Positions 23,701-36,079 of a stretch of 64,000 nt of DNA are shown one piece after another (position 1 is the first letter of the stretch; every line of letters starts with the position of its first letter). Below the pieces are notes generated by a model. It saw only the letters and a program-made list of their open reading frames with translations. It was not told the DNA's origin and made no database searches. The DNA is from Macrobrachium rosenbergii (Eukaryota > Arthropoda > Malacostraca > Decapoda > Palaemonidae), in NCBI RefSeq assembly GCF_040412425.1, contig NC_089789.1, positions 37,976,106 to 38,040,105 of the forward strand, read 5' to 3'. A program made the position numbers and the translations under genes.

Positions 23701-24949
23701 AGGCCCCTGGAAGGAGATATAGGCTATATGTAGATGGCCTGTCCTTTTCTGGATATTCACAGCTGCTTCCAAGAAACTAAAAATAGATCAACACATTTCA
23801 AACCCTGTCTGATTCTCATGAAATGTTTTCCATACTTACTATACACTCATTACACAATCTTTACCTACCACAAAATTTTTGAAATTTCCAAAAATAGTAC
23901 AGTATAATTCAATCCCATCTTGATTAGATTTCAACCCAACAAGCTACTCACTGATTACCCAAAGATATTCAATAGTATATCAATGAAGCAAAGTCAATTA
24001 GAGTTTCTAATCAGCTTATGGGCATTCATTAGGATTAATCTTGTAACACAGCTATATACCATAATACATGAAAATACTATATTGTAAATACTGTACCTTT
24101 GTCTTTAGGTAAACTGATCCTTTGTTGAAAAGGAGGCAGAACACTGCCCTAAGTATGTCTCCCATTCTCCATTCATGAAACTATAAAAATTCACTCAACC
24201 TGTAAAGAATATGTTTCTCATATTATCTACTGTGACATGAAAATATCAAAATGCTATTTTAAAGACCCTTATTCTCAAATACACAAATAACCATACCTAT
24301 ACTGGTTTCTGAAGATATGCAAATCTGGTTATGTAATTCATATTAGGAATAGACCAATGACAATGTTTAATATCAGTAAGCTTGACAACTCTGTTCAATA
24401 CAAATCCTGACACACAACAATTTACATATGCAGATACACTTGGCATCATGTGCCTGATTTTTGTTGATGATGAAGATAGATTTCCTTGTAATTTCATCCT
24501 CAACTTCTTTTACACTGCCTTGCTCTCATTCAATAGGTAGGAGAGATGCTTAAGGAAAAAATTTGCTAACTTTCAATAACTGTCATCAAACTTGGTTCTG
24601 AATGAAGGGTGCTTTCTCACTGTCCCAAACAATGTGATTAAAGTGCTGATGTTAATCAACTAAGAATGAATTTATCTATGTATTATGCCAATAAATCCAC
24701 AAACTTTTCATAAGTAAAACCTAGATATTCTTCCTATGAAAGGAATAGCTAAAAACATTTCCACCTATGTTGCGAAATTCCTGACAAAATATGCCACATC
24801 CTATCTTTTCACCATTCCTCAGGCAATTATAGCCTAAATGTTAGTTACCTCTACTGAAACTTCGTTCAGTTTTCATTTTTCTATATAGCACAGGCAGAGA
24901 TTAGCAATGTTGCCCAAAATAAAACTGGACCTGCAGGAATAATCTGTGT
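20780..24949. other. Quiet AT-rich block, no gene recognised
   Basis: 4.2 kb with no long microsatellites. An AATAAA at 20810-20815 could end a plus-strand transcript. A 27-bp near-perfect palindrome lies at 21304-21330. Open frames of 60-73 codons (for example 22548-22736 plus, 23239-23460 minus, 24297-24503 minus) show no domain. Confidence 0.4.
21304..21330. repeat. 27-bp perfect palindrome
   Basis: Arm 'gcagtggtcctga', a single central t, then the exact reverse complement. Confidence 0.97.
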
Positions 24950-25700
24950 AAATGCACTTCCATTCATGAGCCATAACAATCTATGGGAGATGCCAGGGTA
25001 CAGGAACATCACTGGCTCAATGAGATTTTTTTTTCATACCCAATGCTAGTAATGGCCATCTAATTGTCTTGATACTTAATCAAATGCTTTCTCAAGATTC
25101 ACAAATACATCTTTGTGTGGTATTCTTCCTGTAGTAGCCCTACTATTATGATTCCTTCTGTTATCTCTGTACAAAACCAAAACTAACTGTTACTGATTTA
25201 TATGACTGCATAGCTTCCATTCCTGTTCCTCCCTTCATAAAGCTTTCATATATTCTGGTCAGCTTAGCAAAGTTATTTGCCATGGCCCATGGGCTTTCTC
25301 AAAGGCCCTCTATCCACTTCAGATGTTATGTTCTCTATTAGTCCCTCTGTCATGCAGCAACCTCTACAACATATTTATCTTCATTCACATTTTCAAAACA
25401 GGACCTTCATCATTTGAATACTCCTCTCTCTTTAACTTCTGCATTTACACCCTTAATATACTTTACCCATTTCACATCTCCATGCTGATTCCATTCCCCA
25501 AATTATCAACTCTGCCCTTACCACTTGCTGTTCAGCCTCCATGTCTCTTTTCCTTGTACACATTTCCACCCTTTTCCCTACCTATCTATACCAAACCTTG
25601 AAGACTTTTTGTCTCTTCAATTGCCTTGTACATTTTAATTCCACGTCTGTTTCTTTCTATGGCCTGCATAACATGCTGGCACAATATTCTGCAAAATTAT
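24950..25700 (-). mobile_element. LINE reverse-transcriptase relic, reverse orientation
   Basis: On the minus strand, 25112-25079 reads DVFVNLEKAFD, a degenerate but recognisable RT palm motif (family form: D-LEKAFDRV). Just upstream, about 25150-25120 reads FGFVQR-like and RATTGRIPHKD, which corresponds to the region before that motif in non-LTR reverse transcriptases. Further upstream (25690-25250) pieces such as IENITSEVDRGPL and MESAWRCEMGKV fit the linker between endonuclease and RT. Downstream (25010-24950) MNGSAFTQIIPAGPVLF occupies the place of the next palm block. Frameshifts and stops are frequent. The remnant is too decayed to assign to a clade. Confidence 0.6.
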
Positions 25701-28445
25701 ATACTGTATATGGGCTAAAAGGAAATACCCAACTTGTAACAAAGTTTGGAAGTCAGCAGACTATGAAAACAATTTAGCCTACTTAAGAGATGAATGAACT
25801 TGGATGTGAAATATACTGGGGTTACTCAGAAAGCTTTGAAAAGGAAGGAAGTTCTACAATTGATGTGATTATAACATGATCACTTTTGTTGTATTTTGGT
25901 CGATTTGACATTCACTTCCATCAGAAATGGTTTGGCAACTATTACATGCATCCAAGAGTCAACAACAATGAGTGACCACAGTGGTTTCAAGGAAACCATA
26001 GGCTAGTCTTAGGTCAGGATATACTTGGAAGGGAGGCATAATGGGGACAACAAATATGGGTATGTCAACAAGCAAATTTGGTTTATGACTCATGAAATCC
26101 TCAGTTCACTCTAACCCCAGTTAAGTAAGCCCGACACCATAGGTTGGGTTATGTTAAACAACATTAGGTTAGATTAGGATATATCCCTGTAATTCACAAT
26201 AAAACTACAATAGACCTGGTCACGAAGGACTCCAGGGGTTGGAGGGGAGGAGTACTTGGTTCAACGAGGAACCTGCATGCTGGGTTAGGTTAAATTACAA
26301 AAGACCAGGTTAGGATCCATCCCTTTATTTAACTAGTTTTCATGTTCCCCTATTCCCCTATACAAAATCACAGTTTCCATTGGTGGTTCCCCCATCACTG
26401 TTGGAATTACAACAGTCTATATGCATATGTAATGGGTTAACCCAATGTATTAAGATGGTTTCATAGGGTTCTGTCATATTTATGTTTCCTGTGATAAAAA
26501 TTAGGCTAACAGTTATTCTATTTTTAAACATACAGAAAACTTGATCCAAAAGTCTTACCCTGACCAAGTGTATCATTGTAACTGGTTAGGCCATTACATA
26601 ACTAAACTGTCGAAGATAAAAGACTGCTCAAGAATAACTGTATGGTACATGCTCCTTCCCCCAACTCCAAGAGGTAGAAAACGACCTCACAAAGGTACCA
26701 GGTGGCTAAACCCATGTGAAAGAACAAGGATTTAGACAAATTACAAATCCCTCCTACATTAGGTAGTAAATATCATGTTAAGTAATAAAATGCTCATCAC
26801 TTTTCATTTTAAAAACTGCACCATCATCTTATTACTACTTGCAGCTTTCAATCTAGTGTTCATGCAAAATAAATTCATCAAAGTATTACCAATAACGACT
26901 ATTCCACTTGATTAGGATAGTCTTCCAAATCACATACTTTGCCAGAAATGGGCAATTTACAAGTAAAGACCCCTCTCAACCCACCCAATAGTATGACTCA
27001 AGAAAATTTATCGCCCGAAAATGCAATCTGAAGAAAATAGATCCTTATCTGTACAGCAAATCAACAATGGTAACCAGCACACTGAGATACATCCTAACCT
27101 AATTTAGGGTACCATGTATGTCCACTCTGACTAGGTGGGGGCCCTTTAATTTTGCCTAAAAAGCATGAAACAATAATGGGTAAATATTGCATTTTCAATA
27201 GGATATATTGATGACAACAAAGATAAAACACCATGCGCAAATATATGGTAACAGTCTCCCTAAGCCAGATTAAACCCTAAGTTACAGTGTACTGTAGTAA
27301 TCGGGTAGTCTATACGAGAAGGAAAAATCTACAATATGTGTTGTCTTGGCCCTTAAAAATATGATTTATATTACTCTGGTCAAGCTACGGGTAGTTAGCA
27401 ACCGTTTTAAAACTATTTGAAGACATTAAGAGTACTATTATTGTAGATATTAACTAAAGCTATAACCTACAGTAGCCTATTAAAATATAATGACACATTA
27501 ACTACAGCAATATTTTCTGCATGATAACAGCCTCTCCACAAAACTGTCCGGGTACTCTTTATAATATCTCACAGTAAAATGGGCTAAGAAATATTACAAG
27601 TTACAGGAAAGCCTCGAGCAAACCTATACTTGCCACCCAGTCTAAGCTAGTACAGAACAATGCTTCTTATGATAACAGTATCCATGATATAAAAAAAGAT
27701 AAAACATGCAGGATCTGCTATAGCTTACAGTAAATCACGATAAAACTTGGTATCACGTTGCACTTATAATAAAAGGCAACAAAATATTATTGTTCTGTGA
27801 CGAAACGCTTGGTTTAGACAGGCCTCTTATCACAGAATCTTAATAAACAGCCACACGACTACAGGTAATGGACCCACAAGGACAATTCCCCGAAAAGAAG
27901 TGGAAAATCCCTAGACCATAAAAAAATATTCTTTACATTTTATCCTGCACCTACAGCCACTGTCCTTATAAAGGAATACAGCACTGCAGGTTATGACTAA
28001 AATTTATAAAACGTAGAGCAGTACAAAATCAAGCATCAGTCCCACTGATGTACCGGAATTGGTATGCCTGAATAATCCTATTCTGTAAATTGCAATGTGT
28101 ATTCATATATTTTTTGTATGTAACTCAGATTAGTTTACAGGTGATGAATTCAGCGTTTATCTATTATGAAATCTTAAGATCATACAGAATGCAAAGCGAC
28201 ATGATACTGGATATATTAAAAGTACTGTATGATACAATCCTAAAATCAATGTACTGTAGAAGATGGTTCACTATAAACATTTGATACAGAACAAATGAGC
28301 TATTTTAAGAAATCCAGTGATATGAGAGTGAGCTAATTAATTATTTAAAAATACAAATGTATGACTCAATAGAATTAGGCATTCTAACGTTAATTCCCTT
28401 TATGAAGCTAAAATTCTAATATCTATTTTTTTTTAAATACAGGTG

Positions 28446-28446
<1 letters not shown>
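25701..28446. other. Quiet AT-rich block, no gene recognised
   Basis: Contains scattered ggttaggtt-type words (26130-26300) but no tandem telomeric array. No domain-bearing frame was found. Confidence 0.4.

Positions 28447-28523
<77 letters not shown>
28447..28523. repeat. (TA)n microsatellite
   Basis: About 38 TA units ending in 'accacacacaca'. It marks the end of the microsatellite-poor block. Confidence 0.97.
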
Positions 28524-28525
<2 letters not shown>

Positions 28526-29063
28526 ACACACACATTCCACAGATATTTTTACTTAAAGCTAAAATTTCCCCAAACCTCCCCGATATCCTATTACTGAAAT
28601 CTTGAAATACCCAAATCTAGGGAAAGTTTTCTTAAGACTGGCCATATTATTCAGAAAACGGGAAATTATGTTCTCAATAGTTGAAGAAGGTACTCAACAA
28701 GGATTCTAGAAATATGATATTTAAAACCCCATCGTTCGGAGTGGTGGGAATTCATTGGCTGAGATTTTGTTATATCCAGAGATTACTGACTGTTTTACAG
28801 ACGACTACGAATAAGGCAATAAACACATGAAATCAAATTTATGGGCAATTTGCGTAAAAAAAAAAAAATAAAACGTTCGAGTACCGTTATCTCATTCCTC
28901 CAATAATTGTGAGAACACCATCTTCAATTATTTCTATTGAGAATTTATTGTGTGCGTAGTTAAGCGTATCCTCATAAAAAGTGTGAGAAAATCGGAAAGT
29001 TTGGAGGTTATCTTGATTTACAACACACAAATAAACACACTTCACATACATACACACAATATA

Positions 29064-29067
<4 letters not shown>

Positions 29068-29117
<50 letters not shown>

Positions 29118-29118
29118 A

Positions 29119-29188
<70 letters not shown>
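29068..29188. repeat. Interrupted (TA)n microsatellite
   Basis: TA tracts separated by GTGTGTG and TGTA interruptions. Confidence 0.96.
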
Positions 29189-29191
<3 letters not shown>

Positions 29192-29239
29192 GAGTATACA
29201 TAACATTACTTAGTATACCAATAAAAGTGTACGACAGGA

Positions 29240-29870
29240 CTCTGAATAAGATGCATTGATAGGGGCAGAGCACTTGGAATCAGGCAAAGAAGTGGGTGAG
29301 AATGACTGTTTTGGTATCCTTATGCAAAGAAGTGAAGTAGTTGCATGCCTGATATTTGTCGTGGATGCAATACAATTTGGGGATAGCGACAACGAACTGC
29401 AGAAACAAGTGAAAGAGTCTGAAAGTTTTCGTAAGAAGAGAAATTTATAGTAAATATGAGCAGTAAGATTAAGATGGTGAATGAAAGACGGGATGATGGA
29501 AGTTTTGAATGAGAAATGAAGTGCCTAAGAAAGGAACGATCCCCAGACAATTCCCACCTATGAAAGTGAAGTTTGGATGTTGAATGGCTGAACAGTTTCC
29601 ATACTGCCTAATAAGAGCCGAAAAGTCGAGAGATACACAGAGATACACCGGGAAATGGTAAAAACGTCAGCGTGGGTTACAGGATGACTAGTAGTGCTTT
29701 ATGACGGTCCGGTCATGTAGAAAGAACGAAAGACCGTAAGCTATTGGAAAGAGTGTTTGAATAAGAAAGGATCAGGAGAGGAAGGGAGGAGAGGAAGACT
29801 CATAAAGCTCTGGAAAGGAAGGGCCTTTACATTCAGGAAGTGACAAAAAGCATAAAAAAAATAAGTGAAT
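29240..29870 (+). mobile_element. LINE reverse-transcriptase 3' relic
   Basis: 29335-29447 reads VACLIFVVDAIQFG and then DSDNELQKQVKE. This matches the FADD-type catalytic motif and following helix of non-LTR reverse transcriptases, with the catalytic pair degraded to VD. About 29560-29590 reads YESEVWMLN (family form YGSE-W-LN). About 29706-29765 reads RSGHVERTKDRKLLERVFE (family form RWFGHVERM, from the conserved C-terminal region). The pieces occur in the right order but in different frames, so at least two frameshifts have occurred. The 5' side ends at the TA array before 29200. A nearly A-rich end lies at about 29845-29865. Confidence 0.78.
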
Positions 29871-29920
29871 AATGTAGTGTGTATAGAGAGGACAACATAC
29901 TGCTGTTGAGCCTCCTGTGT

Positions 29921-29959
29921 ATGTATGTATGTATGTATGTGTGTGTGTGTGGTATATAC

Positions 29960-30041
<82 letters not shown>
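29921..30041. repeat. (GTAT)n, (GT)n and (TA)n compound microsatellite
   Basis: GTATGTAT/GTGTGT (29921-29950), then TA (about 29965-30041). Confidence 0.96.
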
Positions 30042-30044
<3 letters not shown>

Positions 30045-30045
30045 A

Positions 30046-30110
30046 TTACAGTCAGGAACATAGAGATAGGTATTCTTTACAATTCTTTATGTTCCTGACT
30101 CTCATGTTCT

Positions 30111-30178
<68 letters not shown>

Positions 30179-30215
30179 AACATGAGAGTCAGAACATAGA
30201 GATAGGTATTCTTAC
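30046..30215. repeat. Inverted and direct repeats around a (TA)n core
   Basis: 'gactctcatgttctta' (30097-30112) and its exact reverse complement (30175-30190) flank a TA array (30114-30174), which is itself self-complementary. The hairpin stem would approach 47 bp. In addition 'acatagagataggtattct' occurs directly at about 30058 and 30194, and 'gtcaggaacata' (30051) is inverted at 'tatgttcctgac' (30089). Confidence 0.92.
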
Positions 30216-30780
30216 AAAAGTACCAATACAATCTTTGTCTGTTAGAATTCTGTTCTCCTTTATTTGGAAGCTGGCCAAGTTCTACCTCGCGCGCTTGAAA
30301 GTAATAAAGAAATCGAGGCGGAGGAAAAAAAACGCAAGAAAAATAAACCCGGGAAATAAAACAATCAGGCAAAAAGATGGGACTTCCGGCCTTCCGCCTA
30401 TCTACCCTGAGTCCACTCACTTCCGTAAATAAATCGGGCCCGTCGACTTCCGCCGCTCCCCAAATTGTTTGCTTCACTATCTCGAACCACTCCAGCGAAC
30501 CGGGTGATACGGCTTCACTGTATCGAAACACTTCTGTGAACCGAATGATTTTTCCATTTGCTGGATATTCCTGGAATCTCACCCGCCGTCCTGGAAGGGT
30601 AAGGCCGGGAAAACATAAAGAGTTGATTGAAGAGGGGACAGGAAATGAACTTTAAGCGAAGGGAAAAGTCGACGTCATAAAAAGGATAAAAATACGGGAA
30701 TCGGTCTGAATTTCTGCGAACGCTGCGTGCCTACGGCGCGGCATTTTATATTTGCCTCTTGCTGCTGCTGTGGTAATGTC
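30216..30780. other. GC-richer island, no gene recognised
   Basis: Noticeably more CpG/GC than the surroundings (cccgggaaa, gggcccgtcgac, cctacggcgcggc). Frames on both strands (65-92 codons plus, and a minus frame running into the TA array) show no domain. It includes a 41-bp imperfect tandem duplication at 30471-30549. Confidence 0.4.
30471..30549. repeat. 41-bp imperfect tandem duplication
   Basis: 'gcttcactatctcgaaccac' at 30471 and 'gcttcactgtatcgaaacac' at 30512, both ending gaacc-g-gat. Confidence 0.8.
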
Positions 30781-31329
30781 GTCATTGATTGTTTTTTAAT
30801 CATGGCCAATGTTGGATAAAACAATTATGTATATCAACGAAAGTGAATTATAAACAGGTTAGTTAATAAGCTACATCCTACCTAGTTTTGTTCACCGCCA
30901 CGACCCTACGACTGCTGTCAATATTAAAAATAAAATAATAACAATATTAGGCTACTGTTATTCCTTTCTTTGCAAGTTTTTACAATATTTCATTGTGCCG
31001 GAACTATTTTTACTACTGCTGTTATGCAATTTGTCGTCTTGGTAATAAAGCTACTCGCTTCACAAACAAAACATAGCAAAGATGAAATTATTTGTAAGTT
31101 TCTGGTATATAAGAGGAAAATGACATGTTCGCTGAAGAACAGTGAAGAGGAAATAGGAAAAGCGCACTTTGAAGTAGCCAAAAGAATTTATAGGAAAAAA
31201 ATCTAAAATAATAATGGTATCAAATTGCATGAAAATCGGAACAATGTTATTGTCGTGATGGTTATATAAAGATGAGATGAGAAAATAAAAAAAAAAACAT
31301 AATAGTCATGAATCCATAGATAAATGCAT

Positions 31330-31650
31330 TAAAAGGTGATGAAATAAAGCCATTAGGACCTTTGCACAAGTTAAGAGACAAGTGGAAAGTTCAAATACAA
31401 TAGATGTTTTAACACCCAGATGGAATATCGAGCTAAACTCCTAATGAAACTTTGTACATGATGAAAGAGAATATTGAGAGCTGTTGAGATCAGTTGTCGT
31501 GAAAAGTATATCCAGTTTTTACGTGAGATGGTTTGGTCATGTGAAGGTAAATTAAGAAGTACGCTGGAAAAACAATGGTATTGCATATCAGGAGTCCAGG
31601 CAATGTGGAAAGACTAAAAATACTTGAGTTGATAAGAGTTTGGGTATATA
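31330..31650 (+). mobile_element. Probable LINE 3' relic
   Basis: About 31515-31550 reads YVRWFGHVK, the same C-terminal signature as in the relic at 29706 (RWFGHVER). It is preceded by leucine/arginine-rich decayed sequence. About 31130-31200 (NSEEEIGKAHFEVAKRIYRKK) could be the helix after the catalytic motif, but that extension is weak. It has multiple stops and no intact frame. Confidence 0.45.
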
Positions 31651-31754
31651 TCCAGGTTAACCCTGCCCAGGTTCTAAGGAAACGACTTTCTTCTTAACTA
31701 CCCACACACGCACAAACACACACTGCCTACTAGGCAAACGAGAGCGTATGAACG

Positions 31755-31762
<8 letters not shown>
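31651..31762. other. CA-poor spacer with short unique DNA
   Basis: Nothing recognised beyond scattered 'cacacacg' words leading into the next array. Confidence 0.4.

Positions 31763-31794
<32 letters not shown>
31763..31794. repeat. (CA)n microsatellite
   Basis: About 16 CA units, followed by acaagcgcacaagcgcaaacgc. Confidence 0.95.
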
Positions 31795-31971
31795 AGCGCA
31801 CAAGCGCAAACGCAGTCGTAAATGTTTTTGAGTCTGTGTTTGCTCCCTTTAATGCGAAAAAGCACTGGAGAAATACTCGAGGTCTTTCCCTCTGATCAGC
31901 TTTTGAAATTAGCCAAAGATTAATGGTTCCATCTCCAACTCCGGGAGCAACGACGGACCCCTCGCTAAGAG

Positions 31972-31973
<2 letters not shown>

Positions 31974-32021
<48 letters not shown>
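31974..32021. repeat. (GA)n microsatellite
   Basis: 24 perfect GA units. Confidence 0.97.
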
Positions 32022-32022
<1 letters not shown>

Positions 32023-32816
32023 GTGGCGCAGATTAGTGAGGATGGCATGCATGCCTTGTCTCCTGAAGGGAACAAGAGCCCTTAATGATCTTTGGCCCTG
32101 TCTGATAATGAGACTCATTACCCAAGCAGCTAAACTCGGCGTCACAGACGGAGAAGCAATTAGGATATCATCCGGGATTTTTGCGTCCTTCGTTCCATCC
32201 TTCATTATCTCCCATTTACTTTAGCCTCTCTTCTTTATCGTCTGCCCACCTACTTTACCCAAAGAATTGGAGCTTACCAGTTCACTCTTAGTCTTAATTT
32301 CAGTAAAGAGGTTAAAGCGGGGTTCCGTATTCAGGAGTGCCTGTTGGCCTAATCATTTATCTGTCTACAATAGGTTTCAGGCAGCTACTGATGGATTTCG
32401 ATTAAATTTTAGACTTAAAGACTTATTACCTTTTCTTTTAGCGTTGGTAGAAAGATGTACATTCCGGGTGTTTTATGATTTCCTTTAAAGATTCAGCTCA
32501 CGCCTGCTAATTATCACCGTGTTTTTACCATATTTTTAACCCGAAACTTTTCCAGCAATTTGCCGAAGCGGGATCAACCAATAATTAAACACTTATAGGG
32601 TAGTTTACACAAAAGTCCCGTATTAAGAAAAACCTCTTTTGAATATCACCAATTATGCTATTATATCCGAAATTAAAAGCGTGATTTTAATGAAAATGAT
32701 AAAGGATAATTGAGCGGCTATGATTACGGTTAATTTTTAGTAATTAACATATCATTTTCGCTAGTTTGAAAAATGTTTCCACACGCAGATTACGTTACAG
32801 ATTCATTATATTTTGA

Positions 32817-32817
<1 letters not shown>
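32022..32817. other. Unique DNA, no gene recognised
   Basis: 32036-32220 is richer and less AT-biased than its neighbours, with words such as 'taatgagactcattaccca' and 'atggcatgcatgcc'. It could be a conserved non-coding element, but this cannot be told without alignment. Confidence 0.35.

Positions 32818-32889
<72 letters not shown>
32818..32889. repeat. (ATT)n microsatellite
   Basis: 24 perfect ATT units. Confidence 0.98.
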
Positions 32890-32890
<1 letters not shown>

Positions 32891-33019
32891 ACGAAGTGTC
32901 TAGTAAGCTTCCACAACCTAAAGTGTCTTTCCAAGAGGAATATTAAGCCAAAATTGCATTCGAGACTGAGCAAATAACTTTTTATTTCCAGGGAATTTCT
33001 TTTGCAACTTTTTTCCCCT

Positions 33020-33073
33020 GACACACGAACTTTTGATAAGTCTGACAATCTTTTCTAAGACTCGGGGAAAGTT

Positions 33074-33108
<35 letters not shown>

Positions 33109-33126
33109 AACAACAACAACAACAAC

Positions 33127-33171
<45 letters not shown>

Positions 33172-33237
33172 TGTGGATTTTCCACATTAACATAAACCTT
33201 TGATGTCTGAAAAATTTTCCCAAGACGTGAGGACGGT

Positions 33238-33288
<51 letters not shown>

Positions 33289-33289
33289 C
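33020..33289. repeat. Duplicated flank with (CAA)n/(TAA)n and (TAA)n arrays
   Basis: CAA (33075-33128) passes into TAA (33129-33171), and a second TAA array lies at 33239-33289. The sequence before each array is related: 'ttttctaagactcggggaaa' before the first and 'attttcccaagacgtgagga' before the second, both ending g-gttaNaa. It is another flank-plus-microsatellite duplication. Confidence 0.8.
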
Positions 33290-33545
33290 AAACGAACTTT
33301 ACCATGCATTAATCACATTATTTTGAGGCATGCTTGAAAGATTTGATTGTTTTATTAAGTCTTCCGTAATTCTGCAGTGCAATATGATTATCAAGTCAAC
33401 CCAGTTGCAATAATGACAATACTCTTTAAATTATATATATAGCCCAAAATAAGTTTTAAAGCGACAGAATAATTCCTGTTCATTTCCTGTAATTTCTCGT
33501 CCAGGAACAAATTATGACACTGGAATGAAGCAAAACCCGTTAAGC

Positions 33546-33550
<5 letters not shown>

Positions 33551-33615
<65 letters not shown>
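33551..33615. repeat. (GA)n microsatellite
   Basis: About 32 perfect GA units. Confidence 0.97.
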
Positions 33616-33618
<3 letters not shown>

Positions 33619-36079
33619 GTTAAAACCAATACCTCAACCCGAACCCTACCCCCAAAATACCCTGGGCAGGAGGAAGGGCTGAACATGACAATCATTCTGA
33701 CTTACGTTTCCAGATTGCGCGCCAGTTATCCATCCCTATAAATAATTCATCTGTACCACATTCTCATCAAACTTTTGGCAAGCTTCCGAAATATCCATCC
33801 CGACAAATAGTTCGTCCAAATCACACTCTCGTCACTTTTATTTCCAAAGTGCTTTTTTGAGTCGTTTATTCCAAGGAATGGCTAATGACCTTTTCATTCT
33901 CACCACTCTTGTTGCAAGTAAGTTTTTACATTTCTGTATTAGATTGCAGTTTCAAGAATAAGAATTTAGATGAAAGAACTCGTTAATGACTTGCATGAAT
34001 GAAAAGGTAATCTCACAACAGGAGCTATCTTTAAATGTAGAAGATTCCATTCTTTACTATCCACATCTTCAATTACGCTTCCATTTCATTACGTTTCTTT
34101 ATATTTCAGACTCACATTAACTTATCTACGCGACAAAAAATAAAACAAAGTCTTTATCTATATATAAAAAAGATAAAAATATATCAAAGCCTACTTGACT
34201 TTCAAGAAGAATCAATGTTTTCCCTATTTCCCAATCTTTTGCACTTAAACTCTGTTCATGACATTACAATTCCCCAACCTTCAGCCAAGGTTTTAAGTCA
34301 TTCGAGCAAGGAAACCTTTCAATGTACACATTTATAGATAAAAAAAAAAATTTTGACCTTTCACTAATAAAGATTTAATTCTGCAATGCTCACGTCAATA
34401 CCAGGAGTTATTTATTTTTAGCTTCAGTTTTACGACTGATTCTGGCAACTGATCTTCTCAATGAGAGAGAGAGAGAGAAGTGTGTGCGTTGTCAAGGGCG
34501 AGATTCACCACTGACACCTACAGTTTTATGATCCATTCAAGCGATGTAAACCCTCGGTGAATTTATTCATTTAAAATAAGAAAAGAACACAACTTGACAT
34601 CTAACCAATGACGAGTCAATAGTCCCATTAATGCAACGTTTTATCTATTGATACCTTCAGTTTTTAATCGACTCCTCAACGAAGGATCTCAACGAATTTA
34701 TCTGCAGCGAAGAGTCCAGCCTATCAACGATCCAGTCGACAGAAGGTCTTAGCTATTTAAAGCATCGGTATCGTATCATATTCGGGGAAGTAGACGCGCT
34801 CTGTAAATTCATTCCTTTTTAAATACAGAACTTTAGAATAGAGAAAGAACGAGACTCGCCCTTTAAACAACGAAGACTCGGCAGCCCCCTCTAATGATGC
34901 CTTCAAAGGCTTTTATTGGCAAACCCGCTTCATCCCCTCACGGGTATTGTTTACGCTCCGATATCCGACGAGCATAAAATACAGCGATTACCGATCTCAC
35001 CCCTTCCTTCGCTCCTTCTTCCTTCTTTAACCCGCCCTTCCTCTAATGCCCCGAGGGGCTGCCACCAAAAGCCACCACTGCGGTGAGATGTGCCCTTTGA
35101 CCTCTTCCCTTCTCTTGCCGGCAAAAAGGGCATCGGCCTGATCTCTCCCCAGTCACTTGCGGTCAAGAGAGATCTCCCTAATATGATTTTCTTTCCTTTA
35201 CAGTTTGTTTCTGTGGTTAGACTTTTACTAATTCCTTTTTGTTTTGCCTTTTTTCTTTTCTTTAATGAAGTGCCTGCTTTACCTTGCTTCTCCAGGAGGG
35301 TTCTTCCAAATATAATTGTTCTATTTTTAGGTTGATTTTATTATCTTACTTTTACTTACTTTTTTTTATTTCTTATGCTTGCTTGTTTCACCTTACTTCT
35401 ATAATAAGTTAGCCTCAAGAGATTCGTTCCTTAATATATTCCTCATTTTTTCACTCGTCCTTCTGTTATCTTACTTTCTAATTACTGTCTCATTCATGGC
35501 GTGTTCATGTTTCATTGCTTTCACCTGATCTTTAATAATTTATTGCTTTTTTTCACTCCGGTATGTTTGTATTACATTATTCCCACAAGTTATCCCTGGA
35601 TAACCAATGGGTCCTCATTTTCTCAAGGTTTGCTTCCATTATTTAACTCGGCATAATCTGTTACTTAAATTGTTCTAAAGACTTCTCTCATTTTTCACAG
35701 TGGTATTGTTTCATTATTTCCTCGCGTTTTAAGAAATGGCTGTTTCTTGGTAATAGCTCGAGCATGCATACAAACGCGAATGCAGAGTTGGTTCATTTTA
35801 TTATTCTTCTGCTCCTGACGGAGGTTGGGTGTGCAATTTACCAGGAGAGAGGCTTTCGTGTATCAGTATTTGCAAAATGAAAAGCAAAATGAATTGTTGA
35901 CTATGGTGTATGCCATGAGGATATTTATGTGCGTGTGAATGTTTACGTATTTATAATCATGGCGCCAATAGACAGTGCGTAGGCAAAGGTTCTTCAAGTT
36001 ATTTACCCATATTTTTATAATTATACACATGTATATCTAACGCTGCACTAGCTGTAAAATCATTTTATCCTTCTTAGTA
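33616..36079. other. Unique DNA, no gene recognised
   Basis: 2.5 kb without a significant array apart from a short GA (34464-34478). 34900-35180 is more GC-rich, with antiparallel chance frames. No domain seen. Confidence 0.4.

Noticed and set aside
26130..26310. ggttaggtt words resembling the arthropod telomere repeat TTAGG
   Set aside because: Scattered single words, not a tandem array. The same holds at 45030-45040.
30052..30582. 176-codon minus-strand open frame
   Set aside because: Its 3' third is TA-array translation. The rest has no recognisable domain and spans a 41-bp local duplication, so it is chance in a GC-richer island.
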